Shown: piece by piece, positions 19,383 through 29,279 of the stretch
How the letters are laid out: every line of letters begins with the position of its first letter
Numbering within the stretch: the stretch's first letter is position 1
Assembly: GCA_002694745.1 (NCBI GenBank)
Contig: NZMY01000002.1
Coordinates: 186,001-250,000, forward strand
Direction of reading: 5' to 3'
Source of the DNA: Croceicoccus sp.
GTDB taxonomy: Bacteria > Pseudomonadota > Alphaproteobacteria > Sphingomonadales > Sphingomonadaceae
DNA length: 64,000 nucleotides
The notes under the pieces: generated by a model
Databases searched by the model: none
The model's input: only the letters and a program-made list of their open reading frames with translations
What the model was told of the DNA's origin: nothing
Program-made: the position numbers and the translations under genes

Positions 19383-22300
19383 ATGAACAGACGGCGCAAT
19401 ATCATCCGCTTTGGACAGGAAGATCAATCGGATATGGCCGACAGCGTCGATGCGGCGGAAGATCGCGACAGCACTGCCGACACCTATGGTGAATCGGTCC
19501 GCAGCGACGGCGGCCAGTACGATCTGACCGAAGACATGGCCTATGCCGACCCCGCGTTCGATGCGGAAGAGCCGCGCCGCGCCGGCTGGATCGTTCCCGC
19601 GCTTGCCGTTGCGGCGATTGCCGCGTGGACCGGATTCTTCGCCTATGCGCAATTTATCGGCGGCGCGATGCCGACCGGCTTTGCGGACTGGTCGGCGCTG
19701 ATCGCGCAATGGTCGATGCCGGTCGCCCTGATCGTCGCCCTGTGGATGCTGGCACTGCGCCACAGCCGCGCCGAAGCCGGACGTTTCGCCGATGCCGCCG
19801 CGTCGCTGCGTAACGAATCCATCGCGCTGGAGCGCAGACTGGGCAAGGTGAACGCCGAATTGTCGATCGCGCGCGAATTCCTGACCTCGCAGGGCCGCGA
19901 CCTTGAATCGCTCGGCCGCATCGCCAGCGAGCGCCTGTCGGAAAATGCCGGGCGTCTGCAGGAACTTATCGTACATAATGGAGAGCAGGTCGACCGGCTG
20001 CATGGTGTGTCCGGCGCGGCGCTCGACAATATGGAGAAGCTGCGCGGGCAGCTGCCGGTGCTGACCAATGCGGCGCGCGACCTCGTCAATTCCGTCGGAC
20101 AGGCAGGCGAAGGCGCGCATGGGCAGATCCAGCGGCTAACCGACGGGTTCGGACGGCTGGGTCAGGCGGGCGAAGCCTCGACGCTGAAGGTGGACGAGAT
20201 GCGCGCCCGTGTGAACGAGGCGCTGGCCGAGTTCGAGCGCTGCGCCGATCAGCTTGGCACGATTGCCGCGGACCGTTTCGCCGCGCTCGATGCCGAGGGA
20301 ACGGTTCTGCGCGAACGGCTGGACCAGCAGGAAATCAACGCGCTGGCGAAGGTGCGCGAGCGTGCGGATTCGATGGAGCGCATCATCGACCAGGCGCGCA
20401 ACCGGCTGGCCGAGGCCGAGATAGAGGCAGTGGATGCACTGCGCGAACGCCTGGCAAGCCTCGATAGCGAAAGCGGCGACATCGCGGCACGCGTTGCCCG
20501 CGGCGAGGCGGAGGCGCTTGAGCGGCTGCGCGACCAGTTGGCCACGCTGGGCGAGGAGGCCGAGCGCCTGTTCGGCGGATTCGACCGTTCGGGCGAGAGC
20601 GCGATCGAGGGCTGGCGCAATCGTCTGGGTGCAGTCAACGACGAGGCGGACGCGCTGATGCATCGCTTTGCCGAAGTCGGGTCCGAAGCGGTCGCCGCAT
20701 GGCGCGAACGCATGGCCGAAGGCGGGCGCGAGGCCGCCACCATGTTCTCCGGCCTCGACCGCAAGAGCGAGGAAACGCTGGAGACCGTGGGATCGCGCGT
20801 CTCGCTGCTGTCGCTGGAAATCGGGCGGCTGCATGGCGAATTGCTCCAGCATGGCGAAACGCTGGAGACCGAGATCGCGGGCCGGATCGAACGCAGCGAA
20901 GCGGCGACGCGCACGCTTGCCGATCGCCTGCGCGCCGGTCTTGAGGCACTGGATGGCGAAATCGAGCAGCGCCGTCAGAAGGGCGAGGCCGCGGGCCGTG
21001 CGCTGACCGAAGCGCTGGCGACTCAGCTGGACGACGTCGACGGGCGGATCGAGGAACGCCGCCTCACCTATCTCACCGCGCAGCGCGAATTCGGCGATGC
21101 GGTCACCGGCCAGCTTGCCGATTTCGACGACCAGATCGAAAAGCGCCGTCAGGCCTATCACGACGTTCAGCGCGAATTCGGCGAAGCGATCGCGCAGCAG
21201 TTCGCCGCCATCGAGCAGGGCTTCGAAGAACGCCGCCTGCGCCAGCTTGCCGCGGGCCGCGAGATGAACGAGGCCGCCGCCGAACAGCTCGACGCGATCG
21301 ACCGCAGCTTTGAAGAGCGCCGCGAGGCGCGGATCGCCGCCGGTCAGGAAGTGCTGCAGACGCTGGACGCGCAGCTGGCCGAGATCGATGGCGAGCTGGA
21401 CGAACGCCGCCGCCGGCATCAGGCGACCAGCGAAGCGCTGGCCCGGCATGCCGAGATCATTGCCGGACGCATCGCCGATTTCGGCAAGCGCATGGAACAG
21501 GTCGCAGACACCGGGCGCGAGGCCGAATCGATCGTCGGCGCGAGCCTTGCCGAGCTGGCAGCCAAGCTGGCCGAAAGCCGCGATGCGCTGTCGGGCACCG
21601 ACAAGGCGGTCCTTGCCCTCACCGACAATTCCGTGCGCCTGCTCGAACTGATCGAGGCGAGTTCGCGGCACACCCGCGAGGCTCTGCCTGAATCGCTGGG
21701 CGAGGCGGAAACGCGCCTCACTTCGGTCGCGGAGCGGATGGAAGGCCTGCGTTCTTCGCTGGGCGAAGCGGGTGAGAACAGCAAGGCGCTCGACACCGCG
21801 GTCGAGACGGCGCGCGACAAGACCCGCGCCGCCATTGCCGAGCTTGAGACGCTGCATGACCGCCTGAGTGAACGCGGCAGCGAGCATGCCGCGCAGATCG
21901 CCGAGCTGCGCGATACGCTCGCCCTTGCGCGCAGCGACAGCGAGGCCATGGCCGAAGCCGCCGAGGCGACGCTGGGCGGCGCGATCAGCCGCCTGGCCGA
22001 GGCAAGCCGCGAAGCCGTCGCCAATATCGAGGGCACGTCGTCAGACGCCGTCCGCGCCATCGCCGAAAAGCTGGCGCATGAAAGCGGCATTGTCGTGCGC
22101 GAGGCCGTCGAGGCCAGCACGCGCGAAACGCTGGAATCGCTGGACGCCGCCGTGTCGCGGGCAACGGGTGCGGCGCGCGATGCCGCTGGCGAACTGGAAG
22201 AGCATCTCAACCGCGTTAACGAGATCACAGGCCACCTCGAATACCGGGTCGCCGAAGCGCGCCGACGGGCCGAGGAGGACATCGACGACCATTTCGCGCG

Positions 22301-22658
22301 GCGTGTGTCCCAGATCACCGAATCGCTGAACTCGACCGCAATCGACATCGACAAGGTGCTGTCGACCGATGTCAGCGACAGCGCATGGCAGGCCTATCTG
22401 AAGGGCGAACGCGGCATCTTTACCCGCCGCGCGGTGCGCCTGATCGACGGCGCGGATGCCCGCCTGATCGTCGAGCATTTCGAGGCCGACAGCGAGTTCC
22501 GCGAACACGTCAATCGCTACATCCACGACTTCGAGGCGATGCTGCGCAACCTGCTGTCCACGCGCGAAGGCAATTCGCTGGCCGTGACCGTGCTGTCGAG
22601 CGATATGGGCAAGCTCTATGTCGCGCTTGCCCAGTCCATCGAAAGGCTGCGTCGCTAA
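19383..22658 (+). CDS. Giant coiled-coil membrane protein, unknown function
   Basis: A 1091-residue protein: an acidic cytoplasmic start (residues 1-65), two membrane segments (about 68-90 and 108-126), then about 850 residues of Glu/Ala/Arg-rich helix predicted to be coiled coil, and a C-terminal conserved block (about 985-1085) with SAWQAYLKGERGIFTRRAVR and EFREHVNRYIHDFEAML. The rod contains a regular 29-residue repeat (residues 349-693). Similar proteins in alphaproteobacteria are labelled ATPase or apolipoprotein-like, but I see no Walker motifs. The layout suggests an inner-membrane scaffold or spacer. It stands alone, with 273 bp upstream showing no clear promoter. Confidence 0.85.
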   Translation: MNRRRNIIRFGQEDQSDMADSVDAAEDRDSTADTYGESVRSDGGQYDLTEDMAYADPAFDAEEPRRAGWIVPALAVAAIAAWTGFFAYAQFIGGAMPTGFADWSALIAQWSMPVALIVALWMLALRHSRAEAGRFADAAASLRNESIALERRLGKVNAELSIAREFLTSQGRDLESLGRIASERLSENAGRLQELIVHNGEQVDRLHGVSGAALDNMEKLRGQLPVLTNAARDLVNSVGQAGEGAHGQIQRLTDGFGRLGQAGEASTLKVDEMRARVNEALAEFERCADQLGTIAADRFAALDAEGTVLRERLDQQEINALAKVRERADSMERIIDQARNRLAEAEIEAVDALRERLASLDSESGDIAARVARGEAEALERLRDQLATLGEEAERLFGGFDRSGESAIEGWRNRLGAVNDEADALMHRFAEVGSEAVAAWRERMAEGGREAATMFSGLDRKSEETLETVGSRVSLLSLEIGRLHGELLQHGETLETEIAGRIERSEAATRTLADRLRAGLEALDGEIEQRRQKGEAAGRALTEALATQLDDVDGRIEERRLTYLTAQREFGDAVTGQLADFDDQIEKRRQAYHDVQREFGEAIAQQFAAIEQGFEERRLRQLAAGREMNEAAAEQLDAIDRSFEERREARIAAGQEVLQTLDAQLAEIDGELDERRRRHQATSEALARHAEIIAGRIADFGKRMEQVADTGREAESIVGASLAELAAKLAESRDALSGTDKAVLALTDNSVRLLELIEASSRHTREALPESLGEAETRLTSVAERMEGLRSSLGEAGENSKALDTAVETARDKTRAAIAELETLHDRLSERGSEHAAQIAELRDTLALARSDSEAMAEAAEATLGGAISRLAEASREAVANIEGTSSDAVRAIAEKLAHESGIVVREAVEASTRETLESLDAAVSRATGAARDAAGELEEHLNRVNEITGHLEYRVAEARRRAEEDIDDHFARRVSQITESLNSTAIDIDKVLSTDVSDSAWQAYLKGERGIFTRRAVRLIDGADARLIVEHFEADSEFREHVNRYIHDFEAMLRNLLSTREGNSLAVTVLSSDMGKLYVALAQSIERLRR
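20427..21461 (+). repeat. 29-codon (87-bp) degenerate repeat array inside the coiled-coil gene
   Basis: Translated units of exactly 29 residues run as 349-377, 378-406, 407-435, 436-464, 465-493, a 26-residue unit 494-519, then six units 520-693. The last six share a core IDxxxEERR or close variant followed by an AAxxE-like stretch and a final Q. Only the protein, not the DNA, is clearly repetitive, so the array is old and selected at protein level. Confidence 0.8.
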
Positions 22659-22726
22659 GGCCCGGCAAGCCTAGGTTATTGGCAGGATTGGTGCGCTGCC
22701 AGATAGGGCGACACGGCCCTGCCGCC

Positions 22727-23035
22727 TCAGTTCCCTCCGGTGGTGAGCGTCTGTTCGGCGCTGATGTCCGGGGGAGCGGGGAAGAAGTCGATGTCCTCTG
22801 CCGTGATCCAGCCCTGTTCGTAATTGATGTAGAACAGGACGAACAGCCCCGCCGCCACCAGCGTCGTGCGCCACACGATCCGCCATGGCCTGAAATTGAT
22901 CGGCGCGCTGTCGGCATGGCCGGTTTCAGGCACCGAACCCACATCATGATGGGTGCGGATTCCAAAAGGCATCACCATGAAAGCGCTGAAGATCCACAAC
23001 AGGAAGTAGATCGCGATCGCGGAAGTCCACTGCAT
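22727..23035 (-). CDS. DUF1467 family membrane protein
   Basis: A 102-residue inner-membrane protein with two hydrophobic segments (about 2-22 and 57-75). The family pattern is clear: MQWTSAIAIYFLLW at the start, then MPFGIRT and GHADSAPIN before the second helix. The ATG at 23035 removes 31 unsupported residues from the track ORF. Function is unknown. It is the last gene of the birA-coaX-rnj run, 16 bp after rnj, the position it holds in related genomes as I recall them. Confidence 0.88.
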   Translation of the reverse strand: MQWTSAIAIYFLLWIFSAFMVMPFGIRTHHDVGSVPETGHADSAPINFRPWRIVWRTTLVAAGLFVLFYINYEQGWITAEDIDFFPAPPDISAEQTLTTGGN

Positions 23036-23051
23036 GGAAGCGGCGTTAGGC

Positions 23052-24707
23052 TCAGGCCGCGTCCATCGCAAGCACCGCGACCTGCGGGTTCTTTCCCGAC
23101 CAGCGGCGGGCGGCACGGCGCGCCGCAAGGCGGGCCGCCTCGAACACGGCTTCGGGATCGCGGGCGCGGCCTTTCAGCCGTGCGATCGCCGTTTCGACAT
23201 CGCCTTTCGCTTCCTCGAGAAACTCGTCCATGTCCTCGACCAGCGGCAGACCGATGGCGTTGACCATGACCCCCGTGCGCGAACCGGCGGGCGGCAGGAC
23301 CACGGTGACATGGCCGTTCTGCGCGAGGCGGCGGCGCTCCACGATGGAATCGCCGTCAGCAGGCACGATGATATCGCCGTCGAGGACGAGCCGCCCTGCC
23401 CTGCTCTCGCCGATCTTGCCGGGTTTGCCGGGCGCGAGACGGATGATGTCGCCGTTCTTCTGAACCACCTGCCTGGGAATCCCGGCTGCTGCGCCGACAC
23501 GCGCTTGCTCGGCCATGTGGCGCATCTCGCCATGCACGGGGACGAGGATTTCGGGCCGGATCCAGCCGTAGAGCGCCTCGAGTTCCGGCCTGCCGGGATG
23601 GCCCGACACGTGGATCAGTTCCTGCCGATCGGTCACCATCTCGATCCCGCGGCCGGCAAGCTGGTTCATGATCCGTCCGATCGCCAGCTCGTTGCCGGGG
23701 ATCTGGCGGCTGGAGAACAGCACGACGTCGCCTTCGTCCAGATCGATCGGATGCTGTTCCGACGCGATCCGGGCCAGCGCCGCGCGCGGTTCGCCCTGCC
23801 CGCCGGTCGCGATGACAAGAACCTCGCCGCGCGGCAGCGACATGGCCGTGTCGAAATCGACCGTATCGGGAAAGTCCTGCAGATAGCCATTGGACTGCGC
23901 AGCACGAATGATCCGGTCGAGCGAGCGCCCGGCGACGCATAGCTGCCGCCCGGTATCCTTCGCCACCTGCCCCAGCGTGTGCAGACGCGCGACGTTGGAC
24001 GCGAAAGTCGTGACCAGAACGCGCTTGCCCTTGTGGCGGGCGACCTCGGCGTCCAGCCCGGCGCGCACGGCGCCTTCGCTGCCCGAGGCGCTGGAATTGA
24101 ACACATTGGTCGAATCGCACACCAGCGCGAGTACGCCCTGATCTCCGATCTCGGTCAGTTCCTCGGGCGTCGAGGGTTCGCCAATCTGCGGATCCTCGTC
24201 GAGCTTCCAGTCGCCGGTGTGGAAGACGCGGCCGAAGGGCGTCTCGATCAGCACCGCATTACCCTCCGCAATCGAATGGGCCAGCGGGACATAGCGGACC
24301 TGGAACGGCGAGATCGAGCCGCCGGGGCGGAAATTGTCGAGGTGGTCGATGACATGCATCTCCACCTCTTTCTCGATTCCGGCTTCCAGCAGCTTTTCGT
24401 GGACCAGCGACGCGGTGAAAGGCGTCGCATACAGCGGCACGCCGAGATCGGCGGCAAAGTAAGGCACCGCGCCGATGTGATCCTCATGCGCGTGGGTCAG
24501 CACGATGCCGACGAGGTCCTCGGCGCGCTCCTCGATGAAGTCGAGGTCGGCGAAGACGAGGTCGACGCCGGGATAGCCGGGGTCGGCAAAGCTCATGCCT
24601 AGGTCGACCATCAGCCATTTGCCGTCGCAGCCGTAGAGATTGACGTTCATGCCAATCTCGCCCGACCCGCCGAGCGCGAGAAATATCAGTTCGTTTTTAG
24701 GAGTCAT
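23052..24707 (-). CDS. rnj: Ribonuclease J
   Basis: Metallo-beta-lactamase/beta-CASP RNase with 5'-to-3' exonuclease and endonuclease activity in RNA decay and rRNA maturation. The 551 residues contain the zinc motif [10 protein letters not shown] (about residue 72), FHTGDWKLD, the beta-CASP part with DSTNVF and the C-terminal [10 protein letters not shown] and VHGEMRHM. The ATG overlaps the coaX stop (ATGA). Alphaproteobacteria use RNase J alongside RNase E, so presence here is normal. Confidence 0.95.
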   Translation of the reverse strand: MTPKNELIFLALGGSGEIGMNVNLYGCDGKWLMVDLGMSFADPGYPGVDLVFADLDFIEERAEDLVGIVLTHAHEDHIGAVPYFAADLGVPLYATPFTASLVHEKLLEAGIEKEVEMHVIDHLDNFRPGGSISPFQVRYVPLAHSIAEGNAVLIETPFGRVFHTGDWKLDEDPQIGEPSTPEELTEIGDQGVLALVCDSTNVFNSSASGSEGAVRAGLDAEVARHKGKRVLVTTFASNVARLHTLGQVAKDTGRQLCVAGRSLDRIIRAAQSNGYLQDFPDTVDFDTAMSLPRGEVLVIATGGQGEPRAALARIASEQHPIDLDEGDVVLFSSRQIPGNELAIGRIMNQLAGRGIEMVTDRQELIHVSGHPGRPELEALYGWIRPEILVPVHGEMRHMAEQARVGAAAGIPRQVVQKNGDIIRLAPGKPGKIGESRAGRLVLDGDIIVPADGDSIVERRRLAQNGHVTVVLPPAGSRTGVMVNAIGLPLVEDMDEFLEEAKGDVETAIARLKGRARDPEAVFEAARLAARRAARRWSGKNPQVAVLAMDAA

Positions 24708-25492
24708 CGATTAGGCATATCGGTACGCTCGGCCAGAATTGCGAGGCCCTGCAGAGTCAAATCCACGTCGATATGGTCGAAAATGTCGGTGCCCTCGTCG
24801 AACAGCACGGCAAGACCGCCCGTCGCGATCACCTTTGCGGGCCTGCCGATCTCTTTGCGCAGCCTTTCGACCAGCCCCTCGATCATCGAGACATAGCCCC
24901 AGAACACGCCGATCTGCATCTGGCTTTCGGTATTGCGGCCGATCACGCTGCGATCGCTGCCCGGCGATTCGATGGCGATGCGGGGCAGTTTCGCCGCCGC
25001 GCTGACCAAGGCATCGAGCGACAGATTGATGCCCGGCGCGATGATGCCGCCCTTGTAGGTGCCCGCGAAGTCGATGACGTCGAAGGTCGTGGCGGTGCCG
25101 AAATCGATGATGATCTGGTCGCCCTGCCACATGTCATGCGCGGCGACCATGTTGACCGCCCGGTCCGCGCCCAGCGAATCCGGTTCGTCCACGTCGGCCC
25201 TGATGCCATAGCCGACGGGCGGCTCCCCGGTGAACAGGGGCGTGCCGCCGAAATATTTCTCACCCAGAACGGTAAGATTGTGGCGGGCGCGCGGAACCAC
25301 GGTCGAGACGATCACCCGGTCGACCGCCTTGAAGTCGAGGCCTTCGAGCGCGAAAAGCTGCATCAGCCAGACGGCATATTCGTCCGCAGTGCGCCTTGCG
25401 TCGGTCGCGATGCGCCAGCGCGTGACGGCCTTGCGCCCCTCCATCAGGGCGAAAACGATATTCGTATTGCCGACGTCGCAGGCGAGCAGCAT
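24704..25492 (-). CDS. coaX: Type III pantothenate kinase
   Basis: Phosphorylates pantothenate, the first step of coenzyme A synthesis; the type III enzyme uses ATP and a monovalent cation and is not inhibited by CoA. The 262-residue ASKHA-fold protein begins [19 protein letters not shown] (phosphate-1 motif). [13 protein letters not shown] and [13 protein letters not shown] follow, with GGIIAPGI after them. The start directly follows the birA stop and the end overlaps rnj by four bases. Confidence 0.96.
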   Translation of the reverse strand: MLLACDVGNTNIVFALMEGRKAVTRWRIATDARRTADEYAVWLMQLFALEGLDFKAVDRVIVSTVVPRARHNLTVLGEKYFGGTPLFTGEPPVGYGIRADVDEPDSLGADRAVNMVAAHDMWQGDQIIIDFGTATTFDVIDFAGTYKGGIIAPGINLSLDALVSAAAKLPRIAIESPGSDRSVIGRNTESQMQIGVFWGYVSMIEGLVERLRKEIGRPAKVIATGGLAVLFDEGTDIFDHIDVDLTLQGLAILAERTDMPNR

Positions 25493-26245
25493 TCAGTTTT
25501 CCCCGTTGCGCAGGAGTTCGACCTCGCCCGCGTGAATGGCACGAACGGTGCCGCCCGCCAAGCGCAGCAGCAGCGCACCGTCCGGATCGAGACCGCGATA
25601 TTCGCCCGTCAACCGGTCCTCGCTGGCCGGGTTAACCGCGATCTTCGTGCCGGGTGCGGGACCGCGCGCGACCCAGCGGGCGACCGTTTGCGCCAATCCG
25701 GCCGAGCGCCAAAGCGCGATCTCGGCTTCGAGCGATGCCGCGAGAGCGCGTTCGAAATCCGCGCGCGGCACCTCATGACCAAGAGCCGAAAGGGCGATGG
25801 AGGGACGGTCCGGCAGGTCCGGCGCACTGGCGAGATTGATGCCGATGCCGATGACGACATGGTCGCGCTGTCTTTCGAGCAAGATACCCGCCAGTTTCGC
25901 GCCCTTCGCCAGCAGGTCGTTCGGCCATTTGAGGGCAAGATCGGCCCCGGCGCCTGTGAGCCCCGCGACCGCTTCATATACGGCCACGCCCGTGACCAGC
26001 GCCAGCGTATGGGGCGGCGGATCGCCCGCGCGGATTGCTACGCAGGTCGATCCCATGAAATTGCCCGCACCGTCCTGCCACACCCGGCCGAGCCGCCCGC
26101 GGCCCGCTTCCTGACGCTCGGCGATCAGCCAGTCGCCCTCTCGCAGCTGCTCCCCCCTGGAAAGCCGCGACAGCAGTTCCGCATTGGTCGATCCGATCCG
26201 GTCGACATGCTCGAACCGGCGCCCGGATTGCGGGGGCACCGTCAT
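25493..26245 (-). CDS. birA: Biotin--[acetyl-CoA-carboxylase] ligase
   Basis: Makes biotinyl-AMP and attaches biotin to the carrier domain of acetyl-CoA carboxylase and related carboxylases. The 250 residues contain the biotin-binding loop GRGRLGRVW, LKWPNDLLAKGAKLAGIL and GIGINLASAP. There is no N-terminal winged helix, so this is a pure ligase that does not act as the biotin operon repressor. It lies between nuoN (4 bp upstream) and coaX (adjacent) and is probably read from the nuo transcript. Confidence 0.95.
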   Translation of the reverse strand: MTVPPQSGRRFEHVDRIGSTNAELLSRLSRGEQLREGDWLIAERQEAGRGRLGRVWQDGAGNFMGSTCVAIRAGDPPPHTLALVTGVAVYEAVAGLTGAGADLALKWPNDLLAKGAKLAGILLERQRDHVVIGIGINLASAPDLPDRPSIALSALGHEVPRADFERALAASLEAEIALWRSAGLAQTVARWVARGPAPGTKIAVNPASEDRLTGEYRGLDPDGALLLRLAGGTVRAIHAGEVELLRNGEN

Positions 26246-26249
26246 GCGG

Positions 26250-27719
26250 TCACCCGATGAAGAACAGTGCCGCCGCCGCCTTGTTCGCCATCGCGCCCAG
26301 CCACGGCGTCAGCACATAGCCCAGCGGCGAGATCAGCAGGCAGGATACGAGCAGGATGATCTGGTGCGACAGCGGCCCGCTTTCCTTTGCGACACGGCCG
26401 CTGGGTTCGTCGAAGAACGCGATCTTGACCACCTTGATATAATAGAACGCGCCGATCACGCTGGCCGCGATGCCGATGGCGGCAAGCGCGATCATATTGG
26501 CATCGACCGCCGCCTGGAACACGACGAACTTGCCCCAGAAGCCGAACAGGGGCGGAATGCCGGCAAGGCTGAACATCACGGCCAGCAGCGCCCAGGCCAT
26601 CGCCGGACGGACCGACGACAGGCCCGACAGATCGGCAATCGCCTCTACCGGGCGGCCATCGACGTCGCGCAGCATCAGCACGACGGTGAAGCCGGCAATG
26701 CTCATCGCCACGTAAATCGCGAGATAGACCAGCATGGCCGAAGCGCCCTCAGGCGTCGCGGCGGCGAGGCCGATCAGCAGGAAGCCGATATTGTTGATCG
26801 ACGAGAATGCGAGCAGCCGCTTGATATTGGCTTGCCCGATCGCGCCCAAGGCGCCGACCACGATGGACGCGAGCGCGACGAAGATCACGATCTGCTGCCA
26901 TGCCCCGACCTGCGCGCCGAATGCGCCCAGCGCCACGCGCATGGTCAGCGCCAGCGCCGCCACCTTGGGCGCCGTGGCAAAGAAGGTGGTGACCGGCGTC
27001 GGCGCACCTTCGTAGACGTCGGGCGTCCACATGTGGAACGGCACCGCGCTGATCTTAAACGCAAGACCCGCCAGAACGAAGACAAGGCCGAAGACCGCGC
27101 CAATGCCGATCTCGCCCGTCATCGCAAGCCGGACGGCGGCAAAATCGGTGCTGCCGGTGAAGCCGTAGGTTAGGCTCATCCCGAACAGGATGATGCCGCT
27201 GGCAAGCGCGCCCAGCACGAAATACTTGAGGCCGGCTTCGGCCGAACGCTCATCCGTGCGCAGAAAAGCCGCCAACACATAGGCCGACAGCGAATTCAGT
27301 TCGAGCCCGATATATAGCGTCAGGAAATCGCCCGCCGACACCATCAGGTTCATGCCAAGCACCGCGAACAACACCAGCACCGGGAACTCAGCCCGCATCG
27401 CGCCATAGCCGTCGAGGAAGCGCGGGGCCACCATCAGCGTCACCGCGGCGGAGAGATAGATCAGCAGCTTGGCAAAGGCCGAAAAGGCGTCGGCATTATA
27501 CTGCCCAAGGAACGCGATCCGGTCGGGGCCTGCCATGCCGCCCGCCAGCGTCGGGATCGCGACCGCGGCGCAGGCCACCAGCGTGGCGACGGCAGCGATC
27601 GAGATGACCCGGCTGCCCTTGTCGCCAAGCCATGCGGCGGCAAGCAGCAGGACAAGGCCTGCAACGGTGAGGATTTCCTCTGCGACGATAAGCGCGAGGG
27701 ATTGCGAGAAATCGGTCAT
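26250..27719 (-). CDS. nuoN: NADH-quinone oxidoreductase subunit N
   Basis: One of three antiporter-like proton-pumping subunits in the membrane arm of complex I. The 489-residue protein has about 14 hydrophobic segments. Characteristic stretches are SAGDFLTLYIGLELNSLS with the conserved helix-5 Glu, the lysine-bearing helix around QANIKRLLAFSSINNIGFLL, and GIPPLFGFWGKFVVF. It is the last nuo gene; the start overlaps the nuoM stop by one base (TGATG). birA follows at once. Confidence 0.97.
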   Translation of the reverse strand: MTDFSQSLALIVAEEILTVAGLVLLLAAAWLGDKGSRVISIAAVATLVACAAVAIPTLAGGMAGPDRIAFLGQYNADAFSAFAKLLIYLSAAVTLMVAPRFLDGYGAMRAEFPVLVLFAVLGMNLMVSAGDFLTLYIGLELNSLSAYVLAAFLRTDERSAEAGLKYFVLGALASGIILFGMSLTYGFTGSTDFAAVRLAMTGEIGIGAVFGLVFVLAGLAFKISAVPFHMWTPDVYEGAPTPVTTFFATAPKVAALALTMRVALGAFGAQVGAWQQIVIFVALASIVVGALGAIGQANIKRLLAFSSINNIGFLLIGLAAATPEGASAMLVYLAIYVAMSIAGFTVVLMLRDVDGRPVEAIADLSGLSSVRPAMAWALLAVMFSLAGIPPLFGFWGKFVVFQAAVDANMIALAAIGIAASVIGAFYYIKVVKIAFFDEPSGRVAKESGPLSHQIILLVSCLLISPLGYVLTPWLGAMANKAAAALFFIG

Positions 27720-29275
27720 CAGTGGGCACCCTCACCCGCGTCATGGTGTTCTTCGGCAGCAGCCGCGGCGGCCGCCTGCTGTTCGGCGCTTGGCATGGCG
27801 AGATGTGCGTCGCCGGCGGGCGCCACGCTTTCAAGCCGCTGGTCCAGCCATTCGATATCGCCGCGCATCGGAGCGAGGAAGCTTTCGGGATAGATGCCCA
27901 TCCACAAAGTCGCGGCGGCAAGCGGCACCATCATCATCCATTCGCGCCCGTCCATGTCGGGCATGGCGGCGGCATCGGCGTTCTTCTGGTCTCCGAATGC
28001 CACACGCCGATAGAGATAGAGCATGTAACCCGCACCGAGGATGATGCCGGTGGTGCAGACCAGCGCGACCCAGCTGGATGCCTGATAGATGCCAGCAAGG
28101 CCTAGGAATTCGCCGATGAAATTGCTGGTGCCCGGCAGGCCGATCGAGGCCATGGTGAACAGCAGGAAAAAGATCGCGTATTTCGGCATGTTGATCGCAA
28201 GACCGCCGTAACGCGAAATCTCACGCGTATGCAGACGGTCGTAGATCACGCCGACACACAGGAACAGCGCGCCCGATACAAGGCCGTGGCCCAGCATCAC
28301 CATCATTGCGCCTTCGAAGCCCTGCACGTTGAACGCGAACAGCGCCGCCGTCACGATCGCCATGTGGGCGACCGAGGAATAGGCGATCAGCTTCTTCATG
28401 TCGTGTTGGACAAGCGCGATCAGGCTGGTGACCACGACCGCGATCATCGACAGCGCGAAGACCAGCCAGGCGAACTGGACGCTCGCCTCGGGGAACATCG
28501 GGATGGCGAAGCGGATGAAGCCATAACCGCCCATTTTCAGCAGCACGCCCGCCAGGATCACCGAGCCCGCGGTCGGCGCCTGCACGTGCGCGTCGGGCAG
28601 CCAGGTGTGCACCGGCCACATCGGCATTTTCACCGCGAAGCTGGCGAAGAAGGCAAGCCACAGCCAAGTCTGCGCCCCGGCCGGGAAGTCATAGGCCATC
28701 AATGTCGGGATGTCGGTGGTGCCGGCCTCGCGGACCATCCAGAACATCGCGATCAGCATCAGCACCGAGCCGATCAGCGTGTACAGGAAGAACTTGTACG
28801 CCGCGTAGATCCGGTTGTCGCCGCCCCAGATGCCTATGATCAGATACATCGGGATCAGCCCGGCTTCGAACATGATGTAGAACAGGAACAGGTCCTGCGC
28901 CGCGAACACGCCGATCATCAGCGTTTCCATGATCAGGAATGCGGCCATGTATTCGCCCACGCGCTTCTGGATCGAATTCCAGCTGGCCCCGATGCAGATC
29001 GGCATCAGGAACACGGTCAGCAGGATCAGCAGCAGCGCGATGCCGTCGATGCCCAGCGCCCAGCTGAAGCCCGCGAAAAGCTCGGCTCGCTCGGTAAATT
29101 GCCACTGCGCGCCGCCCACGTCGAACGCGCCCCACAGGACGATGCCGAAGGCCAGATCGACCAGCGTTGCCGCCAGTGCGATCACCCGCGCCGTCGGTGC
29201 CGATACGAAGAAGCATGCGATGGCGCCGACGAGCGGCACCAGAAGCATGAGCGAAAGGATCGGAAAGCCGTCCAC
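27719..29275 (-). CDS. nuoM: NADH-quinone oxidoreductase subunit M
   Basis: Antiporter-like proton-pumping subunit. I start it at GTG 29275, four bases after the nuoL stop, giving 518 residues and an immediate first helix (GFPILSLMLLVPLVGAI). The track ATG at 29326 would overlap nuoL by 47 bases and add an Arg-rich lead. The conserved helix-5 Glu is in LFYIMFEAGLIPMYLIIG; HTWLPDAHVQAPTAGSVILAG and KKLIAYSSVAHM are typical. The tail after the last helix is Ala- and His-rich and ends EEHHDAGEGAH. Confidence 0.96.
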   Translation of the reverse strand: MDGFPILSLMLLVPLVGAIACFFVSAPTARVIALAATLVDLAFGIVLWGAFDVGGAQWQFTERAELFAGFSWALGIDGIALLLILLTVFLMPICIGASWNSIQKRVGEYMAAFLIMETLMIGVFAAQDLFLFYIMFEAGLIPMYLIIGIWGGDNRIYAAYKFFLYTLIGSVLMLIAMFWMVREAGTTDIPTLMAYDFPAGAQTWLWLAFFASFAVKMPMWPVHTWLPDAHVQAPTAGSVILAGVLLKMGGYGFIRFAIPMFPEASVQFAWLVFALSMIAVVVTSLIALVQHDMKKLIAYSSVAHMAIVTAALFAFNVQGFEGAMMVMLGHGLVSGALFLCVGVIYDRLHTREISRYGGLAINMPKYAIFFLLFTMASIGLPGTSNFIGEFLGLAGIYQASSWVALVCTTGIILGAGYMLYLYRRVAFGDQKNADAAAMPDMDGREWMMMVPLAAATLWMGIYPESFLAPMRGDIEWLDQRLESVAPAGDAHLAMPSAEQQAAAAAAAEEHHDAGEGAH

Positions 29276-29279
29276 GAAC

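Noticed and set aside
20427-21461. CRISPR-like array
   Set aside because: The repetition is at protein level (29 codons), not DNA identity with unique spacers.
20136-21887. 583-residue minus-strand ORF inside the coiled-coil gene
   Set aside because: It mirrors the repetitive plus-strand codons; the plus frame has a coherent membrane-plus-coil design.
22680-22701. Hairpin TGGCAG/CTGCCA between the coiled-coil gene and the DUF1467 gene as a terminator
   Set aside because: Only six base pairs, a ten-base loop and no T-run on either strand.
24773-26260. 495-residue plus-strand ORF opposite coaX and birA
   Set aside because: It is antisense to two clear enzymes, with shadow composition.
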